From Gammaproteobacteria bacterium (GTDB lineage: Bacteria > Pseudomonadota > Gammaproteobacteria > DSM-16500): DNA of 8,368 bases. Both the position numbers and the translations under genes were made by a program. Position 1 is the first letter of the stretch; each line of letters opens with the position of its first letter. The notes beneath the pieces are model-generated. The model was not told the origin of the DNA. It saw nothing but the letters and a program-made list of their open reading frames with translations, and searched no databases. This document shows, piece after piece, positions 1 through 6,043 of this stretch. The DNA is taken from the NCBI GenBank assembly GCA_021323555.1, contig JAJONP010000083.1:1-8368 (forward strand), in the 5' to 3' direction.

Positions 1-1
1 A

Positions 2-100
2 TTCCTTCTAGGATATGAATGGAATATAAAACAAAGATTATTGGTAGCGCTAGGTGTTCACGAAAACTTTTATCGTGATTTAAAGAAAAAAATCAGATGA
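2..100 (+). CDS. 3' end of an unidentified gene (partial)
   Basis: A reading frame open from the window edge encodes about 32 residues, ending in a basic tail (FYRDLKKKIR) and stopping with TGA at 98-100. The stop overlaps the prmC start in an ATGA arrangement, the usual sign of translational coupling, and this is the main reason to believe it is a real gene end. I do not recognise the family. It does not resemble the C-terminus of peptide chain release factor 1 (prfA), which is the commonest upstream neighbour of prmC. The fragment is too short for a functional call. Confidence 0.5.
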   Translation, partial: FLLGYEWNIKQRLLVALGVHENFYRDLKKKIR

Positions 101-933
101 TGCAAAATATCACGCAAGCGTTGCATGAGGCCGCGCAGTGTTTTGTGAATGTCACAACGACTCCACGGTTGGATGCGGAAATTTTATTAGCGCATGTCTT
201 GAGTGTTCAGCGCAGTTATTTATATACCTATCCCGATTATTCTTTATCTATGACTGAGCAAAATAATTTTGCTGCGCTTGTTAAAAAACGTGTGGCAGGG
301 TGGCCTATTGCTTATTTAACAGGACATCGTGAGTTTTGGTCTTTAGATTTAGCCGTGACACCTGATACGTTAATTCCTCGGCCTGAAACAGAATTATTAG
401 TCGAGCTTATTTTGAAAAAATTGCCTGACGTCCCTTTGCTGGTCGCTGATTTGGGGACAGGTTCTGGCGCTATTGCTCTTGCATTGGCACACGAACGTCC
501 TCGTTGGACTATTTATGCGACAGATATTAGTTCAGAAGCTTTGGCTGTTGCAAAAGCGAATGCGGCACGTTTAAAAATAAAAAATATTATTTTTCCGATT
601 GGCGCATGGTGTAGCGCTTTACCAAAATTGTGTTTTGATATTATGGTGAGCAATCCGCCTTATATTGCTGAAAATGACCCACATTTGCAGCAAGGCGCAT
701 TGCCTTTTGAGCCTTCTATCGCATTAGTTTCAGGCGAGGATGGATTAAAAGATATACAAGATATTATCTACGGTGCAAGACACTATTTGAAAGTGGGTGG
801 TTCTCTCTTCGTAGAACATGGATTTACTCAAGCAGAACCTGTTTGTAGCAAATTTTTGAACGCAGGTTACACGCACATTCTATCTTATAAAGATTTTTCA
901 GGATTAAATCGTGTTACAACGGGTATTTTTTAG
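97..933 (+). CDS. prmC: Peptide chain release factor N5-glutamine methyltransferase (PrmC/HemK)
   Basis: This cytoplasmic SAM-dependent enzyme methylates the glutamine of the GGQ motif in release factors RF1 and RF2, which makes peptide release efficient. The 278-residue product matches the family length (about 277 in E. coli). The N-terminal helical substrate-binding domain covers roughly residues 1-80. The family segment IPRPETELLVE lies at about 93-103, the SAM-binding glycine motif DLGTGSG at 118-124, and the catalytic NPPY signature, which contacts the substrate glutamine, at 186-189. Two ATG codons stand in tandem at 97 and 100. The first overlaps the upstream stop and is kept, but the second would serve equally well. 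The upstream Shine-Dalgarno is weak (AAAGAAAA), consistent with coupled translation. It is a housekeeping gene with no direct link to secretion. Confidence 0.95.
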   Translation: MMQNITQALHEAAQCFVNVTTTPRLDAEILLAHVLSVQRSYLYTYPDYSLSMTEQNNFAALVKKRVAGWPIAYLTGHREFWSLDLAVTPDTLIPRPETELLVELILKKLPDVPLLVADLGTGSGAIALALAHERPRWTIYATDISSEALAVAKANAARLKIKNIIFPIGAWCSALPKLCFDIMVSNPPYIAENDPHLQQGALPFEPSIALVSGEDGLKDIQDIIYGARHYLKVGGSLFVEHGFTQAEPVCSKFLNAGYTHILSYKDFSGLNRVTTGIF

Positions 934-941
934 TATAGAAT
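914..941 (+). promoter_or_regulatory. Possible sigma70-type promoter for dksA
   Basis: At the very end of prmC there is TTACAA (914-919), a weak -35, and TAGAAT (936-941), a five-of-six match to the -10 consensus, separated by 16 bp. The position, about 40 bp before the dksA start, is sensible. In DNA this AT-rich such matches occur by chance, so this is a candidate only; dksA could equally be read through from prmC. Confidence 0.2.
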
Positions 942-983
942 GTTTGTCTTAAAAGGAAGTTCGGCATAAGTAGGAGAGCTGGG

Positions 984-1424
984 ATGGCATCAAAAGATAT
1001 TTTAGAGCCAAGTTTAGAAGTCTTAGGGGTTCATCCCTATAAATTAAAGAAAAAAGAAGAATACATGAGTCCGAAAATGCGTGCTCATTTTACGCAGATT
1101 TTGACTTTGCTACGCAAACAAATCATGGAAGAAGCGGATCGTACTGTGACGCACATGAGAGATGATGCTGTGAATTATGCAGATCCCAATGATCGTGCCA
1201 GCCAGGAAGAAGAGTTTCGTTTGCGATTGCGCGCGGGTGATCGTGAACGTAAATTACTTAGAAAAATCGAAGAATCCTTGCAAATTCTTATCAATAAAGA
1301 ATATGGGTATTGTGAAGTTTGTGGGGTCGAGATAGGTTTACGTCGTTTGGAGGCGAGACCCACAGCGACATTGTGCATAGACTGTAAAATGCTAGATGAA
1401 ATTAAAGAAAGACAACATGGGTGA
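984..1424 (+). CDS. dksA: RNA polymerase-binding transcription factor DksA
   Basis: DksA binds in the RNA polymerase secondary channel and works with ppGpp in the stringent response, repressing rRNA promoters and activating biosynthetic ones. The 146-residue product is close to the E. coli length (151). The coiled-coil runs from about residue 33 to 105. Its tip carries ADPNDRASQEEEF, with D67, D70 and A72 matching the functional DxxDxA tip of true DksA rather than of DksA-like proteins that lack it. The C-terminal zinc finger has all four cysteines (C110, C113, C131, C134) in the family context GLRRLEARPTA. A good Shine-Dalgarno (AGGAG, 972-976) sits 7 nt before the ATG. It lies 34 bp upstream of the icm genes. 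In Legionella, DksA influences virulence-phase gene expression, so linkage is suggestive, but co-transcription is inferred. Confidence 0.95.
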   Translation: MASKDILEPSLEVLGVHPYKLKKKEEYMSPKMRAHFTQILTLLRKQIMEEADRTVTHMRDDAVNYADPNDRASQEEEFRLRLRAGDRERKLLRKIEESLQILINKEYGYCEVCGVEIGLRRLEARPTATLCIDCKMLDEIKERQHG

Positions 1425-1458
1425 TAAATATTAATCATTAAATTTTGGGTATAAACAA

Positions 1459-2580
1459 ATGGCAGGTGGGGGAGGCGGACAACAACAACCTGATAATTCC
1501 ATGGGAATCTTGTGGATTATTGCCGGTATTTTTATTTTTATTGGCATTATTTGGTATTCCTTTAAGAAAAATATTATCTCATTTTATTTTCAACTCAAAC
1601 TGTGGGAAATAGATGTGATTAGCTTATTTACCCATCGGTTAGATGATGTGCGCGTGACTATTTTATCAGCAGATCCTTTGAAACTCTCTTTCAATGAGGT
1701 GAATCAATTAGGGGTGGCGGTAGGCAATTATCTACGTATTCCTTTGGTAATGTTAATTGTTGCTTTAGCTTTTATTATTTATTTTTCAAATTCAACACGC
1801 GTGTTTAAACGTATTTATGATATGCATTCATTGGCTAATGAAGAAAAAGTGAATTGGCCGCAAATCAGCCCCGTCATTGATTTAAAGTTAGTCACACAAG
1901 ATATTGATAAAGGGCCTTGGGCGATGGCGGTGACGCCAATGCAGTTCTGCAAACGCAATAAATTACTGGATGAATATAGGGCGCAGCCACGTGAAGGCGC
2001 GCTCAGTAAAGATCGAAACCGTATAGAAGTGATGCTGAAACGTGGACAAGCCAATAAAATATTTTCAATGCAGATGGGTCCATTATGGGCTGGTTTAGAT
2101 AAATTACCACGCCATGCTCACGCGCTATTTGCTGTATTTGCAGCGCGTCATGCGGGAGATGCTAAGGCAGCGGCAGAATTATTAGCGCAGATCAGTGCTT
2201 CTTCAACAAAACGATTAGATTTTTCAGGCGCAGAGGCTTTATGCAAAAAACATCAGGGAATGAAAAAAATAAAAGAAATTATGCAATCCCATGGGTATGT
2301 GTTGACTGTGATGGCTTCTATGTTAGAAGCTGCACGTGAAGATGGTGTGCAAGCTTCTGCGGACTTTTTATGGTTAAAACCCGTGGATCGTAGACTTTGG
2401 TATATGTTAAATACAGTTGGCAGACAAACGCCTTTTGTTGAGGTAGCAGGGCCTTTCGCGCATTGGATTGCTGAAAAACAAATTGGAAGACGTTTGTTGG
2501 TACCCATGGTAGAAGAGGCAACGAATGCGTTAGGGCTTGTTTTAAAAGAAATACTCTATCGTCCAGATGAGACAGATTAA
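1459..2580 (+). CDS. icmP: Dot/Icm type IVB secretion coupling-complex protein IcmP (DotM)
   Basis: DotM is an inner-membrane partner of the DotL ATPase in the Dot/Icm coupling complex; its cytosolic domain has been implicated in recognising acidic (E-block) effector signals in Legionella. The 373-residue product is near the Legionella length (about 376). Two membrane segments are visible at residues 16-35 and 93-110, followed by a large cytosolic domain. Strong family blocks include KGPWAMAVTPMQF (151-163), the basic stretch LKRGQANKIFSMQMGP (193-208), and the C-terminal block FLWLKPVDRRLWYMLN followed by GRQTPFVEVAGPFAHW (303-336). The N-terminus is an odd Gly5-Gln3 run (residues 3-10). The start has only a poor ribosome-binding site (GGGT 9 nt upstream), but the hydrophobic segment fixes the N-terminus nearby; Met15 is a less likely alternative because it would nearly abut the membrane helix. 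An 8-bp gap leads to icmO. Confidence 0.95.
   Translation: MAGGGGGQQQPDNSMGILWIIAGIFIFIGIIWYSFKKNIISFYFQLKLWEIDVISLFTHRLDDVRVTILSADPLKLSFNEVNQLGVAVGNYLRIPLVMLIVALAFIIYFSNSTRVFKRIYDMHSLANEEKVNWPQISPVIDLKLVTQDIDKGPWAMAVTPMQFCKRNKLLDEYRAQPREGALSKDRNRIEVMLKRGQANKIFSMQMGPLWAGLDKLPRHAHALFAVFAARHAGDAKAAAELLAQISASSTKRLDFSGAEALCKKHQGMKKIKEIMQSHGYVLTVMASMLEAAREDGVQASADFLWLKPVDRRLWYMLNTVGRQTPFVEVAGPFAHWIAEKQIGRRLLVPMVEEATNALGLVLKEILYRPDETD
1465..1478 (+). other. G-rich tract in the first codons of icmP
   Basis: The 14-base stretch GGTGGGGGAGGCGG encodes glycines 3-7 of IcmP. It holds four G-runs of at least two, enough in principle for a two-layer RNA G-quadruplex, and stands out in an AT-rich background. 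It lies immediately downstream of a start codon with a weak Shine-Dalgarno. A structural or regulatory role is unproven; it may simply be a glycine run. Confidence 0.4.
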
Positions 2581-2588
2581 GGGGAAAC

Positions 2589-4949
2589 ATGCATCAACAA
2601 CGTGGCTTAGACGAGCAAAATGAACTTCCACCGCAAATGCTATTGCGAGATACGCGCACGCTAGGGATGAAGGTCGTTGATTTTTTCAAAGACCCTATCA
2701 AAAGTGCGACTCTGCTGATTGGTTTTGCAATGGTTGTTGTATTTTTCCCATCAGTTGCGGAATTTACTGCATTGATTGCCGTTTGTGTATTTTTATATGC
2801 ATACACACGCAAATTCAGATTACCTTTTCGTATGCCTCTACGTTCAGGTGCGCCTGACTATAATGACCCTTTACCTGGGGACCAATCTAAACCACGTAAA
2901 GCACGTGGCATTAGCTTTTTTGGAAATCGCAAAAATAATAGCGAAGAGTTGTGGTTTAACAACGATGACATGCGTACACATGTCCTTATTTTTGGCTCTA
3001 CAGGTTCTGGTAAAACAGAAGCATTGGTTTCTCTGGCATTTAATTCGTTGGTTCAAGGCAGTGGTTTTTTGTATGTCGATGGTAAAGGCGATAATAGCTT
3101 ATTTGCGAAAATATTTTCGATGGCTCGATATATGGGACGTGAAGATGATTTATTATTAATTAATTTTATGACAGGTGCGCGAGACGTTGTAGGTGCGCAA
3201 GAAAAACGTTTATCTAATACGATGAATCCATTTTGTAGTGGTTCATCCAGCATGTTATCGCAATTGGTCATCAGTTTGATGGACTCAGGTAGTCAAGGCT
3301 CAGATGGTGATATGTGGAAAGGTCGTGCGATGGTATTTGTAGAAGCTTTGATGAAAGTTTTAGTTTTTATGCGGGACGCAGGAAAAATTTTATTAGATGC
3401 AAATACCATTCGTAATTATTTTGAATTGACTCGCATAGAAGCGATTGCGATGGATCGCATGTTCATTCGTGATAATCAAGAACCTGTGAGTCTGGCTGAG
3501 ACGCCTGATATGGTGCTGGAACCTATAACCAATTACGTGATTAACTTACCGGGTTATGATCGCTCGAAAAAAGGTAAGCAAGGTTCGCAAGTATTAGAAC
3601 AGCATGGGTTTATTACCATGCAATTAACGCGTGTATTTGGTTCGTTAGCAGATACGTATGGTCATATTATTCGTACTAATTTAGCAGAAGTTGATTTAAA
3701 AGACGTGGTATTGAATCGCCGTATTCTGGTGGTGTTATTGCCCGCCTTAGAAAAAGCGCCAGAAGAATTAGCGAGCTTAGGTAAAGTGATTATTGCGTCA
3801 TTAAAAGCCATGATGGCAGCAGGGTTAGGGGATGCGGTTGAAGGGACTTTCAAAGAAGTGGTATTGCGCAAACCAACGAACTCAGCAACGCCGTATATGT
3901 GTATTTTGGATGAGTATGGTTATTACGCAGTGAAAGGGTTCGCTGTCGTGCCAGCGCAAGCGCGTTCATTAGGTTTCTCTGTGGTTTTTGCAGGACAGGA
4001 TTTGCCAGCGTTTGAAAAAGCATCTAAAGAAGAAGCAGCTTCTATTGGTGCAAATACGAATATTAAGATTTGTATGAAGCTTGAAGATCCTCAAGCAACT
4101 TGGGAATTTTTTTCAAAAACAGCAGGCGAATCTTATGTAACGAAAGTAGATTCGTTCCAAACCAATGCGAGTAGTTTATTAAATAATTATATGGATAGCC
4201 GCAGCGCGTCTTCAGAAAAACGTGCTCGCCTTGATTTGCAAGATTTGAAAGAGCAGCGTGAAGGCGAAGCCACTATTTTCTTTAAATCAAAAATTATCCG
4301 TGCACGTATGTTTTTTGCTAATCCAAAGCCCGTTGAACGGATGCGATTAAATCACTTTTTAAAAGTAGAAGCGCCTGTGGGCCGTGTCTTAATGGATTTT
4401 GAAAATCGACTCGAGCAATTTAATATCTTGCTAGAAAATCATAATGAATCATTTGAACAAGTATCAGATGAATCAGAAGATATTCAATTGATTGCGAAGG
4501 TGATGCACGAAAAGACAGATGTTAATTTAATAGAACGGGGTGTATCAGCGCTGTTAGCATTTCATAATCGTACATCAGCCACAGGAGAAGAGAATGCTAT
4601 CGTTGAAGAAGTGGAAGATCCCACCCGTATTAATATATTTAGTAAAGCAACGCTGGGAGAAGATGTTAAATCATTTTTAAAGGGTAAAGGAGAACTTGAG
4701 CGATTTAGTCAGCCTTTGATTAATAAACATTATATTAAAGATAAAATTGAATTATTAGAACGTGTATTGGGGCGTTCAGGTTCTGCATCAAATGCAATGA
4801 CAGGCGAGGTGATTAAAGATATGTTACTTGCGACAGATTACCCTCCGTATGCACAAAGTGTGTTTCTCGATATAGAAGAGCTCTGTGAGGCTGCTCACGA
4901 GTTGACTGATTATATCGTCAGTCAGAAGAAAGAAGGGGAATCCGAATGA
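2589..4949 (+). CDS. icmO: Dot/Icm type IV coupling protein ATPase IcmO (DotL)
   Basis: DotL is the inner-membrane coupling ATPase (VirD4/TraG-like) that receives effectors and feeds them to the Dot/Icm channel. At 786 residues it matches the Legionella protein (about 783). Two membrane segments lie at about 41-57 and 58-72. The Walker A motif GSTGSGKT is at 136-143, the family segment LYVDGKGD at 161-168, and Walker B (MCILDEYG) ends with D441-E442; FAGQDLPAF at 467-475 is another coupling-protein signature. The C-terminal extension beyond about 590, including PYAQSVFLDIEELCEAAHEL (754-773), is retained. In Legionella this region binds DotN and the IcmS-IcmW/LvgA adaptors, so this organism probably keeps those partners elsewhere. 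An AAGGGGA ribosome-binding site directly follows the icmP stop, and the TGA overlaps the icmN ATG. Confidence 0.97.
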   Translation: MHQQRGLDEQNELPPQMLLRDTRTLGMKVVDFFKDPIKSATLLIGFAMVVVFFPSVAEFTALIAVCVFLYAYTRKFRLPFRMPLRSGAPDYNDPLPGDQSKPRKARGISFFGNRKNNSEELWFNNDDMRTHVLIFGSTGSGKTEALVSLAFNSLVQGSGFLYVDGKGDNSLFAKIFSMARYMGREDDLLLINFMTGARDVVGAQEKRLSNTMNPFCSGSSSMLSQLVISLMDSGSQGSDGDMWKGRAMVFVEALMKVLVFMRDAGKILLDANTIRNYFELTRIEAIAMDRMFIRDNQEPVSLAETPDMVLEPITNYVINLPGYDRSKKGKQGSQVLEQHGFITMQLTRVFGSLADTYGHIIRTNLAEVDLKDVVLNRRILVVLLPALEKAPEELASLGKVIIASLKAMMAAGLGDAVEGTFKEVVLRKPTNSATPYMCILDEYGYYAVKGFAVVPAQARSLGFSVVFAGQDLPAFEKASKEEAASIGANTNIKICMKLEDPQATWEFFSKTAGESYVTKVDSFQTNASSLLNNYMDSRSASSEKRARLDLQDLKEQREGEATIFFKSKIIRARMFFANPKPVERMRLNHFLKVEAPVGRVLMDFENRLEQFNILLENHNESFEQVSDESEDIQLIAKVMHEKTDVNLIERGVSALLAFHNRTSATGEENAIVEEVEDPTRINIFSKATLGEDVKSFLKGKGELERFSQPLINKHYIKDKIELLERVLGRSGSASNAMTGEVIKDMLLATDYPPYAQSVFLDIEELCEAAHELTDYIVSQKKEGESE

Positions 4950-5818
4950 AACACAAATCAACCTATGGCCATCCATGGGCAATCTCTCCTGAAGCAACAG
5001 GTCAGTCCTTCTCTAGAACCGGCCATTTTTGGCCAATCTTTTACGAAAAACTTCTTCAAGAGGCACCTGACCTAAATACTCACATATTACCGTGTATTTT
5101 TCCATTTCCCATCTTTTTATTTCTTTTTTTATTTGTTTTTATTGCTGGATGTGCCTCATCTGATTTTTCAAGGGGGAGCGCAAGCGAGGTAGATAAAGCC
5201 TATTTATCTGCGGATTATGCGTGGAACCATTCAGATGGCAGTCTAACGGATTCTTATCAGAATTCCAGTCAAACAGCGAAAGGCGCGGCGGTTGGGGCGG
5301 CTGCAGGCTTGGGTGCAAGCAGTTTGAGTTCTGGCATTAACATTGTCCCGGGTGTTGCTGTAGGAGCTATCGTTGGGAGCGCTCTTGGTAGTTATATTGA
5401 TGCGCATACAACCCTTGCAGATAAACTACAAAATCGCGGTGTGAATGTTATTGTTTTGGGTGATCAGGTAATGTTAGTGTTACCTTCAGTTTTAATGTTT
5501 AATGAAATGACTTCTAATATCCGTCCGCATGCTTATTCTACACTCGATCTTGTCGCGCAATATGTCAGCCAATTTCCCAACATGGCCGTTCATGTCGGAG
5601 CTTATACAAGTGCAAGCGGTTCACCTCGCCAAGTGAATCTGGCTCTCTCCCAACAACAAGCCAATGCCATTTTAAAATACTTGTGGATTAAAGGTATTAA
5701 TACACGATTATTATCGGCTGTAGGTTATGGAGGAACAAAATTAGTCACGGCTAATACACCTGATTGGGCAGGAGATAATTACAGAGTTGAAATTACCTTG
5801 GAGAAATTGCCAGTATGA
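4946..5818 (+). CDS. icmN: Outer-membrane lipoprotein IcmN (DotK) with long N-terminal extension and OmpA-like domain
   Basis: DotK is a lipoprotein of the Dot/Icm outer-membrane core complex with an OmpA-type domain. Its identity here rests on position between icmO and icmM plus architecture. The hydrophobic, Phe/Leu-rich stretch (about 51-66) ends in a lipobox, IAGC, with Cys69. A Gly/Ala-rich glycine-zipper-like segment covers about 113-150, and the OmpA-like domain runs from about 165 to 287. At 290 residues it is about 100 longer than Legionella DotK (about 189). The 68 residues before the lipobox cysteine are far more than a normal signal peptide (15-30), yet no ATG, GTG or TTG lies in frame between 4946 and the cysteine, and the ATG overlaps the icmO stop. 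In the OmpA-like domain the usual diaminopimelate-binding Asp and Arg appear replaced (GAYTSASGS, 218-226; LSQQQA, 234-239). The ribosome-binding site AAGGGGA lies at about 4932-4938. Confidence 0.85.
   Translation: MKHKSTYGHPWAISPEATGQSFSRTGHFWPIFYEKLLQEAPDLNTHILPCIFPFPIFLFLFLFVFIAGCASSDFSRGSASEVDKAYLSADYAWNHSDGSLTDSYQNSSQTAKGAAVGAAAGLGASSLSSGINIVPGVAVGAIVGSALGSYIDAHTTLADKLQNRGVNVIVLGDQVMLVLPSVLMFNEMTSNIRPHAYSTLDLVAQYVSQFPNMAVHVGAYTSASGSPRQVNLALSQQQANAILKYLWIKGINTRLLSAVGYGGTKLVTANTPDWAGDNYRVEITLEKLPV
4967..4985 (+). repeat. 19-bp imperfect direct repeat, copy 1, within the icmN 5' extension
   Basis: GGCCATCCATGGGCAATCT shares 15 of 19 bases with 5021-5039, at an offset of exactly 54 bp (18 codons). 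The repeat shows in the protein as GHPWAI versus GHFWPI. It overlaps the perfect 8-bp palindrome ATGGCCAT (4965-4972) and includes CCATGG. No similarity is evident over the remaining 35 bp of the 54-bp period. Confidence 0.6.
4999..5073. repeat. Inverted repeat arms AGGTCAG/CTGACCT around the IcmN extension core
   Basis: AGGTCAG (4999-5005) and CTGACCT (5067-5073) are perfect 7-bp complements enclosing the hairpin at 5021-5034, though not centred on it. A few further inward bases pair imperfectly (CTTCTCTAGAA against CTTCTTCAAGAG). Seven base pairs at this distance can arise by chance; it matters only together with the neighbouring repeats. Confidence 0.35.
5021..5039 (+). repeat. 19-bp imperfect direct repeat, copy 2, containing a hairpin
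   Basis: GGCCATTTTTGGCCAATCT is the second copy of the repeat at 4967-4985. Its first 14 bases fold as a GGCCA/TGGCC stem of 5 bp with a TTTT loop (5021-5034). It lies inside the coding sequence for the N-terminal extension of IcmN, so it is not a terminator in any ordinary sense. Confidence 0.6.
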
Positions 5819-6021
5819 TAACGAGTAGACAGGCGAATGCGCGATTGCAAAGTGATTTTTATCGCGATCATTATTACAAGTTATTACGCAGTATTTTATT
5901 GTTTATGGTGATTATTTTATGCTTAACTCTGGCAATTATTTATTTTGTCGTATTTACGGTTCCTCCCCAATATTATGGAACAGCCACATCAGGACAGATT
6001 ATTAAAATGACCCCTCTTTAA
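5815..6021 (+). CDS. icmM: Small inner-membrane protein, IcmM (DotJ)-like
   Basis: DotJ is a short paralog of DotI that lacks the periplasmic domain and associates with DotI in the inner membrane. This 68-residue product has the layout expected: a short cytosolic N-terminus with the DotI/DotJ motif LQSDFYRDHYYKLLRS (11-26), one membrane helix at about 25-48, and a short periplasmic tail (YYGTATSGQIIKMTPL) that parallels DotI just after its helix and then stops. It is shorter than Legionella DotJ (about 94). The ATG overlaps the icmN stop, with GGAG at 5800-5803 as a possible ribosome-binding site. Only 22 bp separate it from the next gene and no remnant of a periplasmic domain follows, so it looks like an intact small gene rather than a truncated icmL. 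The symbol rests on similarity and position. Confidence 0.75.
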   Translation: MITSRQANARLQSDFYRDHYYKLLRSILLFMVIILCLTLAIIYFVVFTVPPQYYGTATSGQIIKMTPL

Positions 6022-6043
6022 TGAATAAGCGATAGGACAAGTA

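Noticed and set aside
1175..1438. Minus-strand open frame opposite dksA, and similar minus-strand frames opposite icmP, icmO and icmK (e.g. 1815-2054, 2253-2590, 2594-2812, 3053-3271, 7863-8078)
   Set aside because: They lie wholly within strongly supported genes, have no recognisable domain and no good ribosome-binding site; they are shadow frames.
1425..1458. TATAAA just before icmP as a -10 box, and TTAA repeats as a PmrA-type operator
   Set aside because: No -35 at a proper distance and the start point would fall on the initiation codon; the TTAA repeats are 7 bp apart, unlike the roughly 11-bp spacing of PmrA sites.
2776..3159. 127-codon + strand frame inside icmO
   Set aside because: It overlaps the membrane and Walker A region of a clear DotL in another frame and its product (Cys, Tyr and His rich) resembles no protein family.
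5021..5034. GGCCA-TTTT-TGGCC hairpin as an intrinsic terminator
   Set aside because: It is inside a coding sequence, has only a 5-bp stem, and is not followed by a T tract.
4961..5074. ACCTA direct repeats (4961-4965 and 5070-5074) as a target-site duplication of an insertion
   Set aside because: Removing the 109-bp interval creates an immediate in-frame stop (TAA) in icmN, so it does not restore a sensible ancestral gene; a 5-base match is expected by chance.
4965..5075. 36-residue + strand frame (MAIHGQSLLK...) in the icmN 5' extension
   Set aside because: It has no ribosome-binding site at the right distance, is very short, and lies in the +1 frame of icmN; its GQS repeat is a by-product of the DNA repeat.
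5815..6043. The 68-codon gene as an icmL pseudogene
   Set aside because: No remnant of the periplasmic domain follows its stop in any frame, and the product ends where DotJ proteins end; it reads as an intact small gene.
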